Below, one piece after another: positions 36,007 to 45,019 of a stretch of 64,000 nt of DNA (the first letter of the stretch is position 1; each line of letters begins with the position of its first letter). The notes beneath the pieces were generated by a model. It did not search any database, was not told the DNA's origin, and saw only the letters and a list, made by a program, of their open reading frames with translations. The DNA comes from Affinirhizobium lemnae (GTDB lineage Bacteria; Pseudomonadota; Alphaproteobacteria; Rhizobiales; Rhizobiaceae). Made by a program: the position numbers and the translations under genes. The stretch spans positions 115,909 through 179,908 of the forward strand of contig NZ_JALJQZ010000004.1 of the NCBI RefSeq assembly GCF_022968395.1, given 5' to 3'.

Positions 36007-37041
36007 TCAATCCAGTGCCGAGATGACGGCCTGGGTAATCTCATCCGTCTTGTTCTGCCCCGGCACGGTACCGATGCCTTGGGCGGTTACCGTTTCCATG
36101 GCGGTCATGATGCGGGCCGCCGCTTCTACTTCGCCCAGATGTTCCAGCATCATGGCGACAGACCAGATGGCTGCCAGCGGGTTGGCGATGCCCAGATGCG
36201 CGATATCAGGCGCGGAGCCATGAACCGGTTCGAACATGGAGGGGGCGGAGCGGTCCGGGTTGATGTTGGCGGAGGCGGCAAAGCCTAGACCGCCCTGGAT
36301 GGCTGCTCCCAGGTCGGTCAGGATGTCGCCGAAGAGATTGGAGGCGACCACCACGTCTAGGCTTTCCGGCGCCATCACCATACGGGCGGCAATGGCATCG
36401 ATGTGATAGTGGCTGATGGCAACGTCCGGATATTCGGCGGCCAACTCCTTCGTCACCTCGTCCCAGAAGACCATGGAGTATTTCTGCGCATTGGATTTGG
36501 TGACAGAAGCCAGTCTGCCGCTGCGCTTGCGGGCCTGCTCGAAGCCGAAACGCAGGATACGTTCGACGCCAGCGCGGGTGAAGACAGCGGTTTCGACGGC
36601 CACCTCGTCCTTCGTGCCCTGATGCACGCGCCCGCCTGCCCCCGAATACTCGCCTTCCGTATTCTCGCGGATGCAGAGAATGTCAAAGCCGCCCTTGCGT
36701 AGCGGGCCTTCAACACCGGGCAGAAGCCGGTGCGGACGGATGTTGGCATATTGCACGAAGGCCTTTCGGATCGGCAGCAGCAGGCCATGCAGGGAGACCG
36801 AATCCGGCACCTTTTCGGGCCAGCCGACGGCGCCCAGACAAATGGCGTCAAAGCTGCGCAGAGTGTCGATGCCATCCTGCGGCATCATCTGCCCGGTCTG
36901 CAGATAGAAATCGCAGGACCAGGGGAAGGTGACGGCTTCCAGTCTGCCCGGCAGGGCCTTTGCGGCAACGACAAGCGCGGCTTCTGTGACCGGAATACCA
37001 ATGCCGTCGCCGGGGATAACTGCAATACGATAGGTGGTCAT
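36007..37041 (-). CDS. Tartrate/D-malate dehydrogenase-like (isopropylmalate dehydrogenase superfamily)
   Basis: The 344-residue beta-decarboxylating dehydrogenase starts YRIAVIPGDGIGIPV. LLPIRKAFVQYANIRPHRLLPG, CIRENTEGEYSGAGGRVHQGTKDEVA and NLFGDILTDLGAAIQGGLG are characteristic of the TtuC/DmlA branch rather than LeuB. The ligands Asp/Lys appear in VTKSNAQKYSMVFWDEV. It oxidises a 2-hydroxy diacid with NAD and Mn2+. It sits between two ALDH genes with gaps of 6 and 10 bases, so a pathway through a hydroxy-diacid is inferred. Confidence 0.9.
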   Translation of the reverse strand: MTTYRIAVIPGDGIGIPVTEAALVVAAKALPGRLEAVTFPWSCDFYLQTGQMMPQDGIDTLRSFDAICLGAVGWPEKVPDSVSLHGLLLPIRKAFVQYANIRPHRLLPGVEGPLRKGGFDILCIRENTEGEYSGAGGRVHQGTKDEVAVETAVFTRAGVERILRFGFEQARKRSGRLASVTKSNAQKYSMVFWDEVTKELAAEYPDVAISHYHIDAIAARMVMAPESLDVVVASNLFGDILTDLGAAIQGGLGFAASANINPDRSAPSMFEPVHGSAPDIAHLGIANPLAAIWSVAMMLEHLGEVEAAARIMTAMETVTAQGIGTVPGQNKTDEITQAVISALD

Positions 37042-37047
37042 GTTCCC

Positions 37048-38511
37048 TCACAGGCCGATGAGCACGCTCTTTGAGCGGCGATTGGCGTGGTAGGCGTCCC
37101 GCCCTAGATCTTTACCGATGCCGGACGACTTGTAGCCTCCCGTCGGCAGGATGTGATCGCGCGAGCGCCCATAGCGGTTGATCCAGATGGTGCCTGCCTC
37201 GATGCGGTGAAGGCTCTTCAGAGCCCGGGAGAGGTCGCGTGTATAGATCCCGGCAGCGAGGCCATAGGTGAGATGCTCGGCCAGCGAGAAGGCTTCTTCA
37301 TCCGTCTCGAAGGTCTGCAAAGTCAGCACTGGGCCGAACACTTCCTCGCGCACAGCGGTGTTGTCCTGGGCCACATTGGTGAGTAGCGTCGGCTGGTAGA
37401 AATAGCCTGGATGATCTATCTCGCGTGCGCCGGTCAGCACCTCTGCGCCCTCACTGATCGCAGCCTGCACAAGGCTGTGGACACGGGCACGCTGCCGGGC
37501 AGAGATGCACGGTGAATAGTCGGTGGTCTCGTCCCAGCCAGGGCCGGGCTGCGGACCACTCATTAGCGAGGTCAGCCGCTCTGCCAACTCATTTGCGATG
37601 CTGCTATGGGCAATGACACGGCTCCCGGCCACACAGGCCTGCCCACCGTTGAAGAGGATGGAGCGGGCGATACAATCCGCAGCAAGCGCGATGTCCGCGT
37701 CGGCAAAGACGAGCTGCGGGCTCTTGCCTCCAAGCTCCAGCGTCATTGGCTTGATGCCGGTGCGTGCGATATTTGCCATGATGGCTGCGCCCGCTGCCGT
37801 AGAACCGGTGAAGCTGACCTTGGCGACATCGGGGTGGCCGGTCAACGCATTGCCTGTAACTGGGCCATCTCCCAGGACCACGTTAACGAGCCCGGCGGGA
37901 ATGCCCGCCTCGACTGATAGCGCGGCCATACGCAGGGTGGCGAATGGCGTCATTTCAGAGGGTTTCAAAACCACCGCATTTCCAGCTGCGAGGGCGGGTG
38001 CCATCTTCCACCCGGCCATGGAAAGGGGAAAGTTCCACGGCGTAATGGCACCGACGACGCCATAGGGCTCCGTCACGATCATGCCGAACTGGTTGCCGGC
38101 AGTCGGCACCACATTCCCGCCTTCCTTGTCGGCAAGTTCTGCAAAGAAGCGGATCTGTTCGGCTGTCACGGCAATGTCGCCGGCAATCAACTGGTTGATC
38201 AGGCGCGTCGAGGGTACGGCTTCCAGTTGCGCAAGTTCTTCTGCATGCCGTTCGATCAGATCCGCCCAGCGGAGCAGCGCATTGGTGCGTTCTCGCGGGC
38301 GGCAGGTGCCCCAGCCGGTCTCCTTCTGCGCCTTGCGGGCGGTAGTGACTGCCTGATCCACACGGGTCGCATCGGCGACCGGGCAAGCGGCGAATTCCAT
38401 ACCATCCGACGGGCGGTGCATGGCCAAGACCGGCACATCTTCCACGAAGCTGCCGCCGATGAAATGGCCGGACCGGAAGGAAACTGAGTCGGGATCGAAG
38501 GAGATGGACAT
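37048..38511 (-). CDS. NAD(P)-dependent aldehyde dehydrogenase
   Basis: The protein has 487 residues from MSISFDPDSVSFRSGHFIGG; the frame runs 20 codons further upstream without a better start. Motifs are ITPWNFPLSMAGWKMAPALAAG, FTGSTAAGAAI, LELGGKSPQLVFADAD (Glu) and LFNGGQACVAGSRV (catalytic Cys). The end GGYKSSGIGKDLGRDAYHANRRSKSVLIGL resembles gamma-aminobutyraldehyde or betaine-type ALDHs. It is the first gene of the ALDH-TtuC-ALDH operon and divergent from the ArgE-like deacetylase gene. Confidence 0.92.
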   Translation of the reverse strand: MSISFDPDSVSFRSGHFIGGSFVEDVPVLAMHRPSDGMEFAACPVADATRVDQAVTTARKAQKETGWGTCRPRERTNALLRWADLIERHAEELAQLEAVPSTRLINQLIAGDIAVTAEQIRFFAELADKEGGNVVPTAGNQFGMIVTEPYGVVGAITPWNFPLSMAGWKMAPALAAGNAVVLKPSEMTPFATLRMAALSVEAGIPAGLVNVVLGDGPVTGNALTGHPDVAKVSFTGSTAAGAAIMANIARTGIKPMTLELGGKSPQLVFADADIALAADCIARSILFNGGQACVAGSRVIAHSSIANELAERLTSLMSGPQPGPGWDETTDYSPCISARQRARVHSLVQAAISEGAEVLTGAREIDHPGYFYQPTLLTNVAQDNTAVREEVFGPVLTLQTFETDEEAFSLAEHLTYGLAAGIYTRDLSRALKSLHRIEAGTIWINRYGRSRDHILPTGGYKSSGIGKDLGRDAYHANRRSKSVLIGL

Positions 38512-38779
38512 TTTTGGGCTCCGGTAAATCTCCGCCGATCCTATCGGCTGGTCCCCGCAAGCATCCGCCAATTGTCATGACCGGGCGGCGTATTGCTCTG
38601 TTCACAAGGGCGGCGACGCAATTCTGTGCGGCTGCTTGTGGGCTGGCGAAGCCTGATCATGAAGGATAGGGCAGCTTTGCCGCAGTATATCCTGCTGCAA
38701 GGCACTTCTTCGGCATGAACTGTGCAGCAAAGCGCAGATGATGGTCGGCAGAGACGTGCTCGGCATGGAGACTTTTTGA

Positions 38780-39946
38780 ATGGGTTTTTCTGATCCAGCT
38801 TTTTCGGTCGAAATGCTGCTGGCGGATCTTGTGGCCTTCCCGGTACTACCGGGTGCGGCAAATGATGCGATTGCTCAGTATGTGCGCAGCTATCTCGCCT
38901 CCCACGGGGTAGAGTGTACGGTGCTGCCCGGACCGGATGGCGATCGGGTCAATCTGTTTGCCACCATCGGCCCGAAAGACGTGCCCGGTTATGTTCTCTC
39001 GGGCCATATGGATGTCGTCTCGGTTGAGGGACAGAAATGGTCTGCCGATCCCTTTCGCCTGACAGATCGTGACGGGAGGCTGACAGGGCGGGGCACCACC
39101 GATATGAAGGGGTTTCTTGCCTGCATGCTGGCAGCCGTTCCCCTATTTCAGGCGGCAGGGCTTAAACGTCCCGTGCATCTCGCCTTTTCCTATGACGAGG
39201 AGATCGGCTGCCGGGGCGTACCGCACATGATCGCCAGACTGCCGGATCTCTGCGCACCGCCGAAAGGTTGCATTGTCGGCGAGCCCACCGACATGCGGCC
39301 GGTCCTCTCTCACAAGGGAAAGCAGGCGATAGAGATCACCTTCACCGGAAAGGCGGCACACAGCTCTCAGCCGGCGCTAGGAGAAAACGCTCTTTATCCA
39401 GCGGCAGAACTCATCCTGTTCATTCGTGATCTTTTGGCGCGCATGGAAGCAGAAGGGCCCTTCGACACGCGCTTCTCCCCGCCGTCTTCGACAATTGTGG
39501 CTGGCATTGTGTTGGGAGGGAGCGCGGTCAACATCATTCCTGATCTGTGCCGACTCGCTTTTGAGGTACGCTCGGTTCCGGGTGTGGCCCCACAGGATGT
39601 GAGCGCCAAAGTTCTCGAAAAGTTGCACTTGCTGCTTGGTTCTGCCGAGGCGGCAGGGCGGAAGATTTCAGCTACCTGGACGGAGCTTTCGAGCTATCCC
39701 GCTCTCGCTCCCACGCAGGACGCTGCCTTCGTAGACATCGTAGAACGGTTGTCGGGCGGTCTGGCGATCCCATCGGTCAGCTATGGGACGGAAGCCGGGC
39801 TTTTCCAGGAGGCTGGCATCCCCTCGATTGTCTGCGGCCCTGGTTCAATCACACGAGCGCATCGCCCGGACGAATACATCCTAAGAGACGAGCTTGCTGC
39901 CTGCATGACCATGCTGCAGCGACTGGCGCGAGGACTGGCGGCCTGA
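38780..39946 (+). CDS. M20 metallopeptidase, acetylornithine deacetylase (ArgE) family
   Basis: The 388-residue protein has M20 zinc-site motifs SGHMDVV, GRGTTDMKGF and FSYDEEIGCRG, and the dimerisation domain with GKAAHSSQPALGENAL. The C-terminal His lies in GPGSITRAHRPDEYI. ArgE-like enzymes remove acetyl groups from acetylornithine and similar N-acyl amino acids. No arginine-biosynthesis genes are nearby, so a catabolic deacetylase is likely. The presence of two GNAT proteins in the same region suggests acetylated amine intermediates. Confidence 0.92.
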   Translation: MGFSDPAFSVEMLLADLVAFPVLPGAANDAIAQYVRSYLASHGVECTVLPGPDGDRVNLFATIGPKDVPGYVLSGHMDVVSVEGQKWSADPFRLTDRDGRLTGRGTTDMKGFLACMLAAVPLFQAAGLKRPVHLAFSYDEEIGCRGVPHMIARLPDLCAPPKGCIVGEPTDMRPVLSHKGKQAIEITFTGKAAHSSQPALGENALYPAAELILFIRDLLARMEAEGPFDTRFSPPSSTIVAGIVLGGSAVNIIPDLCRLAFEVRSVPGVAPQDVSAKVLEKLHLLLGSAEAAGRKISATWTELSSYPALAPTQDAAFVDIVERLSGGLAIPSVSYGTEAGLFQEAGIPSIVCGPGSITRAHRPDEYILRDELAACMTMLQRLARGLAA

Positions 39947-39965
39947 AGGACGCCAGTGGCGGGCA

Positions 39966-40319
39966 TCAGTAGCACACTACGTAGATCTTGCGCACGGTCT
40001 CGATGGTCCGCCATGTCCCGACGAAACCAGGTTTCATGACGAAGCTGTCCCCGGCCCTATAGGTAATTGGCTCTTGGCCGGTCTCGGTGATCTCCACCAC
40101 GCCCTCAATGATATGGCAAAATTCGAAGGTCTCGCCCTTGATGGAATGGGTAAGGCCCGGTGTTGCCTGCCAGACGCCCGACTTGATTTTGCCATCCCGG
40201 GATTCGTCCATTGCCCAGGTCGAGAACTCAGGCGTGCCTGAAATCAATCGTTCGGGTGCAGGGAAGGCAAGGGTGGGTTCAAAGGTGGGGTTGTGGTCAA
40301 GGGTCTTGATGTGGCTCAT
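39966..40319 (-). CDS. Cupin-domain protein (DUF861/EutQ-like)
   Basis: The protein has 117 residues from MSHIKTLDHNPTFEPT; the frame is open 14 codons further. It has a single small-barrel cupin with SGVWQATPGLTHSIKG, FCHIIEGVVEITETG and SFVMKPGFVGTWRTIETVRKIYVV, the DUF861 pattern. Such proteins are found with amine and ureide catabolism; the function is unproven. It converges with the deacetylase gene 19 bases away. Confidence 0.85.
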   Translation of the reverse strand: MSHIKTLDHNPTFEPTLAFPAPERLISGTPEFSTWAMDESRDGKIKSGVWQATPGLTHSIKGETFEFCHIIEGVVEITETGQEPITYRAGDSFVMKPGFVGTWRTIETVRKIYVVCY

Positions 40320-40894
40320 ATCTGCTCCGGATCGTGACTTTTTCCGGACCATCAGACCCAATTATGACGCTCGCTTTGTGCTGTCGTTCGCAGTCAATCA
40401 GGATGTCATGCGGAATTTGGGGGCCAAGCCAAAGATCCTGCGGCGATTGCTTCACTTTCTGCTGGAGCAAAATCCGAGCGGAGTGAAACGAGGATCGAAG
40501 CGATGAAGTATCGCCTAGGTGGTGTGATCATCATCGTCACGCATGCCGGTCCCCGGATCGATGTGGCAGCTGTGGTGGAGAGGCTGGGCTGGTCGTGTCA
40601 AGGATTATGAAGGCGGCGCATGGGCGCATTTCTTTGCAAACCCCGTTGTCGGCGTTGGCACTGCAAAAGTCGTGCTGCTGACCTGCTACGAGCAGCTCCT
40701 TGTTTTGCCGATCCTGCAATCGGCATTTTACCACACCGACGCCATCGTAGCGGCTGGAAACGGCTGGTGGACTGAGGGAACGTCGGTCATCGATATTCAG
40801 AAGGCGAGCAGCAAAGCCGGGGCACGCCTGTATTGTTTAAAAACGGACGGATTTGTACTTTAAAATGGACGCTTATTAAGTTAAGAATGGTCGC
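40320..40894. other. Intergenic region with a repeat copy and a doubtful ORF
   Basis: The 34-bp repeat copy lies at 40464-40497. An ORF of 106 codons (40543-40863) contains a hydrophobic stretch VGVGTAKVVLLTCYEQLLVL but matches no family I recognise, lacks a clear ribosome site and may be a relic. A shorter frame starts at 40503 and stops at 40607. Neither is called as a gene. Confidence 0.4.
40464..40497 (+). repeat. 34-bp repeat, copy 2
   Basis: It contains AATCCGAGCGGAGTGAAACG and matches 29 of 34 bases at 17765-17798. It lies next to a CTTCACTTTCTGCTG stretch with partial dyad to AGTGAAACG, so the element may be a small hairpin-forming repeat. Confidence 0.5.
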
Positions 40895-42148
40895 ATGCCT
40901 GAAAAGTCAAATTCGAAATCCCTTGTCGACCGTAAAGTCCTACCTCTTATAGAGGCAGCTCTCACTGACACCCGTGTAGTATTGATATCTGGGCCACGAC
41001 AATCGGGCAAGACGACCCTCGCGCGCATGTTCTCGGACAGGAATCGACCATATATCACATTGGATGATGCGGGTACTTTAAACGCCGCTAAAGCCGATCC
41101 CACAGGGTTTATACGGGGGATTAAGCGAGCGGTTATCGACGAGGTCCAACGAGCCCCTGATCTGATACTTGCGATCAAGGCAAGCGTGGATGACGATCAG
41201 GAGCCGGGGCGGTTTCTGCTCACGGGCTCCGCCAATCTCGCGACCATTCCGGCGATTGCTGACTCGCTCGCAGGCCGAATGGCAGTCGTTCCGCTTCTTC
41301 CCTTCGCGCAGGCCGAAATCCGGTCAAGTCCCGGCCTCATGCTTGATCGACTTTTCGCAGGGGAGGAGCCCGCGATCGAAGGTGAGGTTGTTCTGGGCAA
41401 GGACATGATGAACATGGTTCTGGCTGGCGGCTATCCTGAAGCCTTGAGGCGAACCACGGCGGCCCGGCGCGTCTCATGGCTGGAAGACTATGTCAGTCTG
41501 ATTCTGGACCGCGACGTGCGCGACATTGCCAACATCGATCAGCTCGATCGGTTGCCGCGCCTCCTGAACGTCCTCGCGGAACATGCCGGGCAGCTGATCA
41601 ACAATAGCAGCTTCGGTTCTGCCTTGGGATTATCCGGGGTCACCGCTCAGAAATACATAGCAATCCTGGAGCGGCTATTCCTTATCAAAACTCTTGTGCC
41701 ATGGTCGAACAACCGGCTCAGCCGACTTGTCAAGACGCCAAAGCTCCATTTCATCGATACAGGACTTCTGGCGGCATTGCGCGAAGACGAACTCGTCAGG
41801 CTATACGATGACAAGACCCGATTTGGCGCGCTGCTGGAGAGTTTTGTCGTCTCCGAACTGATGAAGCTGGCGTCCTGGTCTGAGAGACGCGTATCTTTTT
41901 CGCACTACAGAACGAAGGATCTGGATGAGGTCGATGTCGTAATTGAAGATCGGCGTGGTCGGATCATCGGTATTGAAGTGAAGGCGTCTGCGACCGTCAA
42001 GACCGACGATTTTCGCGGGTTGCGCCAGCTACAGGCCGCGGTGGGTGATCGATTCATACGTGGACTTGTCTTGCATGATCATGACCGCATCACGCCGTTC
42101 GCAGAACGCCTGCAGGCAGCACCGCTATCAATCCTTTGGTCGATGTGA
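40895..42148 (+). CDS. AAA-family ATPase with DUF4143 C-terminal domain
   Basis: The 417-residue protein has the AAA_14 domain, with Walker A LISGPRQSGKTTLARMFS at about 28-45 and Walker B-like RAVIDEVQRAPDLI, then sensor LLTGSANLATIP. The DUF4143 domain fills the C-terminal half and ends with IIGIEVKASATVKTDDFRGL, an E.K pattern like that of restriction-type nuclease folds. Such genes are widespread orphans with poorly known roles and patchy distribution suggesting horizontal spread. It stands alone between intergenic repeats, at the border of the biosynthetic cluster. Confidence 0.9.
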   Translation: MPEKSNSKSLVDRKVLPLIEAALTDTRVVLISGPRQSGKTTLARMFSDRNRPYITLDDAGTLNAAKADPTGFIRGIKRAVIDEVQRAPDLILAIKASVDDDQEPGRFLLTGSANLATIPAIADSLAGRMAVVPLLPFAQAEIRSSPGLMLDRLFAGEEPAIEGEVVLGKDMMNMVLAGGYPEALRRTTAARRVSWLEDYVSLILDRDVRDIANIDQLDRLPRLLNVLAEHAGQLINNSSFGSALGLSGVTAQKYIAILERLFLIKTLVPWSNNRLSRLVKTPKLHFIDTGLLAALREDELVRLYDDKTRFGALLESFVVSELMKLASWSERRVSFSHYRTKDLDEVDVVIEDRRGRIIGIEVKASATVKTDDFRGLRQLQAAVGDRFIRGLVLHDHDRITPFAERLQAAPLSILWSM

Positions 42149-42221
42149 AGTGGATTTATCGGCCTATGCGGTTTGCATTGTGGCAGCGGCAGCGAGAAAC
42201 GCTTTGCGCTTTTAGAGCGGA

Positions 42222-42240
42222 GTTCGACCTGATTGAATCA
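42222..42240 (+). repeat. Inverted-repeat arm, left
   Basis: GTTCGACCTGATTGAATCA pairs with the reverse complement of 42364-42382 (GTTCGATCTGATTGGATCA). It is preceded by TTTAGAGCGGA, echoing the TTAGAGCG start of the repeats near 3420. Confidence 0.6.
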
Positions 42241-42363
42241 TTCTGCGGCAAGGGATTTTCGTCAGGATCGGGGATTTTGCCGAAGGGCTTGGCCGTGTAT
42301 GCGATAAGCTTCGCCACGCGCCCTTCGTCCCAAGTGGAACGAACCGGTTTGGGCCAACCGAAT

Positions 42364-42382
42364 TGATCCAATCAGATCGAAC
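42364..42382 (-). repeat. Inverted-repeat arm, right
   Basis: This is the minus-strand partner of the arm at 42222, with 17 of 19 bases matching. Confidence 0.6.
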
Positions 42383-42462
42383 CCCGGGTAGCAGCAATTT
42401 CTCCCTGATGTTCAACAGGCCGTTAACCGAGATAATTGCGACAGGCTCCCTTTTCTCCCTTT

Positions 42463-43299
42463 TCAACGAAAGGCGCTTGCAATGGCCCGCAAGGTTTCCT
42501 TGGACTTTGCATCTGTCAGTGAGGAGTGCAGCACGATGGATGAAGAGGGAAGGGGCGGTAGACCAAACTTTTCGCCCACATCCTGAAATTCCGGCGGAGC
42601 CAGACGTCTCGGGAGCGCCGCTATGCCAAGCCCCGCAGACACTGCGGCGATGATCGCGCTTACGCCTCCTCCAGAGAAAGCCTCAATCCACGGAATTCCT
42701 GCATCGGTCAGGATTTGTGCAGCAAGGTTGGATACGCTGCAATGTGGACTAAGATTAACGACCCTGATCGGTCGACCTTTTCGATGCTCGTAATGTGCAG
42801 AAGCGAACCATCCTACGGGCTCAGGGCATAGAAGTGTGCCATCCCGCCTGTCCTCATCGCTGCGGATGATAACGGCATCCAGCGTGCCATCCATGAACGC
42901 GTCCAGGAGCAGCCGCGAGCTATCGAGTCTGACTTCCATCGTGATGGCGGGGTCCAGTTCCTTCAACCGCCCCAAAAGAACCGGAACTTCAGGCCCCATT
43001 ACATGGCAGGCAATCCCTAATCGGAACTGCCTTCGATGCACAGCCAGGTTCGACAATGCGCGTTCATGCGCGGCCAGAAAATCCTTGGCCGGTTCGATGA
43101 ACATTTCACCCTGGGAGGAAAGACGTACCATTCTCGGCGTACGCTCAAGAAGACGCTGACCCAATCGATCTTCCAATCGGCGAACCTTGACGCTCAAAGT
43201 TCCCTGGCTTGTACCCAAAGCCTCGGCCGCCCTAGTAAAGCTCTTCAGTTCCGAGATGGTTACAAAGGCCCGAACGGCTTCCACATCCAAAATGCTCAT
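42463..43299 (-). CDS. LysR-family regulator of the biosynthetic cluster
   Basis: The 278-residue LysR protein has an HTH at about 15-60 (FTRAAEALGTSQGTLSVKVRRLEDRLG) and an effector domain slightly shorter than usual. It is divergent from the MFS exporter across 165 very AT-rich bases, the standard place for a LysR regulator of the adjacent operon. An ATACA-AA-TGTAT palindrome at 43357-43368 is the best candidate site. The inducer is unknown and could be the cluster's own product. Confidence 0.9.
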   Translation of the reverse strand: MSILDVEAVRAFVTISELKSFTRAAEALGTSQGTLSVKVRRLEDRLGQRLLERTPRMVRLSSQGEMFIEPAKDFLAAHERALSNLAVHRRQFRLGIACHVMGPEVPVLLGRLKELDPAITMEVRLDSSRLLLDAFMDGTLDAVIIRSDEDRRDGTLLCPEPVGWFASAHYEHRKGRPIRVVNLSPHCSVSNLAAQILTDAGIPWIEAFSGGGVSAIIAAVSAGLGIAALPRRLAPPEFQDVGEKFGLPPLPSSSIVLHSSLTDAKSKETLRAIASAFR

Positions 43300-43356
43300 C
43301 GGCTATCTCGATTTGTTGTCACAGTAATATACATCCATATCATTTTGTTGCGATGC

Positions 43357-43368
43357 ATACAAATGTAT
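43357..43368. promoter_or_regulatory. Palindrome ATACAAATGTAT in the lysR-MFS promoter
   Basis: 5-bp arms ATACA/TGTAT lie 58-69 bases from the LysR start and about 100 bases upstream of the exporter start. A related ATACATCCATAT lies 27 bases to the left. It is a candidate LysR site in the divergent promoter. Confidence 0.4.
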
Positions 43369-43464
43369 ATCGGTAGATATAAATCAGATTAAATTGTATT
43401 AATAAAATGATATGCGAAATGCATTTAATTAATACAAATAGATTTTATAAAATAGGAAGTTAAC

Positions 43465-44979
43465 GTGCCAAATATATCTGCGCGCAATAAAATCGCTCTG
43501 GTGGCGGTATGTCTTTCAGCGGTCATGCTAGGATTGGAAATCACAAGCATTCCATCCATCCTGCCGGTGCTTGAGAAGGTACTGCCCGCGAATTTCAAGC
43601 AACTTCAGTGGATTATGAACGCCTACACGATCGCGATGTGCTCGGTCCTTGTCGCGATGGGAGCATTGGCTGACCAGTTCGGCCGCAAACGCATGTTCCT
43701 GATTGGCATTTTCGTCTTTGGTCTGGCATCGCTGCTGTGCGGCATTGCAACAAGCGCGCCTCTCCTGATCGCTGCACGCTTCCTGCAGGGATTGAGTGCG
43801 GCGGCGATGCTGGCCTGTCAGGTTGCCATCCTTTCGCATCAATTTCAGAATGGACCCGAAAGGGGAGTTGCATTCGCCTGGTGGGGCATAATTTTTGGTC
43901 TCGGATTGGGTTTTGGACCCATCATAGGCGGTGCGCTTGTTGAGCTTACGAGCTGGCACTGGGTCTTCCTGATCCATGTCGCCATTGCCGCTTTGACAAT
44001 TCTTCTGGCACGTAGCGGTGTTCAGGAATCCGTAGATCCGAATGCCGGCAGGATCGATTTCCTGGGCATGGCAACTCTGTCAATCGGCGTTTTCGGGCTG
44101 GTTTATCTGATTACGCAAGGACAGGGCACTGATCTTCTCAGCAAGCCCAATCTGGTCATCATCGCGATCAGCATTATCATGTTCGCCGTCTTTGCTGTTG
44201 TCGAAACAAGGGTTGCCCGCCCCATGTTCGACTTCCAGGCATTCCGCGTTAGGAATTTTTCTGGCGCTCTGATGGGGGCAAGCGGCATGAATTTCAGCTT
44301 TTGGCCCTTTGTCATCTATCTGCCGATCTATCTGCAGGCGGTCTTGGGCTATGACAGCTTTGCGGCAGGTCTTACGGTGCTTGCCTATACGCTGCCAACG
44401 ATTATCGTCCCCCCGCTGGCGGAACGACTTCTGATGAAGCGCGGCCCAGGATTTGTCATTCCCCTGGGATTGTCTGCAATCGGTATCGGTTTCATCTGCA
44501 TGCGTCTGGTCATCGGAACCGATCAAGCCAGCTGGCTATCGCTCCTTCCTGGTTTCCTGTTGGCAGGCATAGGGCTTGGATTGACCAACACACCAGTTAC
44601 CAACACGGCAAGCGGGTCCATGCCACCAGAACGCGCCGGCATGGCATCAGGTATGGAGTTCAGCGCCCGTATGATTTCACTTGCTCTTAACATCGCCGTG
44701 ATGGGGTTCATCCTGGTCAAGGGCGTATCCCTCAACCTGCAGGTTTATGTGACCGCCACTGTATCCGCAGACGACTTGACATCCTTGGCCAATGCGCTGG
44801 CTGCCGGCAATCTCGCTGCGGTGGAGCCTTATGGAGTGAACCCTGAGGAAGCCCGCGCTGCACTTGCTGGCGGTTTTGTCTGGGTGCTTACATACGGTGC
44901 TTTGGCGCCCCTTCTTCTCGCGGCTATATCCCGCATCACCTTCACAAAACATCGCGAAACCTCTGCTGTGCAAAGTTGA
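43465..44979 (+). CDS. MFS drug:H+ antiporter, DHA2 (EmrB/QacA-like, 14 TM)
   Basis: The protein has 504 residues, starting at GTG 43465 with AGGAAG just upstream. It has 14 predicted membrane segments. MFS motif A is ALADQFGRKRMFLIG, and the antiporter motif C is seen as LGLGFGPIIGGALVE. It probably exports the product of the following biosynthetic genes or gives self-resistance. It is the first gene of the plus-strand cluster, 40 bases before the ACP gene. Confidence 0.93.
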   Translation: MPNISARNKIALVAVCLSAVMLGLEITSIPSILPVLEKVLPANFKQLQWIMNAYTIAMCSVLVAMGALADQFGRKRMFLIGIFVFGLASLLCGIATSAPLLIAARFLQGLSAAAMLACQVAILSHQFQNGPERGVAFAWWGIIFGLGLGFGPIIGGALVELTSWHWVFLIHVAIAALTILLARSGVQESVDPNAGRIDFLGMATLSIGVFGLVYLITQGQGTDLLSKPNLVIIAISIIMFAVFAVVETRVARPMFDFQAFRVRNFSGALMGASGMNFSFWPFVIYLPIYLQAVLGYDSFAAGLTVLAYTLPTIIVPPLAERLLMKRGPGFVIPLGLSAIGIGFICMRLVIGTDQASWLSLLPGFLLAGIGLGLTNTPVTNTASGSMPPERAGMASGMEFSARMISLALNIAVMGFILVKGVSLNLQVYVTATVSADDLTSLANALAAGNLAAVEPYGVNPEEARAALAGGFVWVLTYGALAPLLLAAISRITFTKHRETSAVQS

Positions 44980-45019
44980 TCTCGTTGTACGAAGGCATTG
45001 AACTGTAAAGGATTTTTAT

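Larger units (their letters stand above)
42149..42462. other. Gene-free stretch bounded by an inverted repeat
   Basis: No gene is supported. Two 19-base arms (42222-42240 and 42364-42382) pair in inverted orientation with 17 of 19 matches, like the rhizobial-type intergenic repeats seen at 3.4-3.6 kb. The region forms the left border of the biosynthetic cluster. Confidence 0.55.

Noticed and set aside
40543..40863. ORF of 106 codons between the cupin and AAA/DUF4143 genes
   Set aside because: It matches no recognised family, has no clear ribosome site and overlaps another open frame; it may be a relic.
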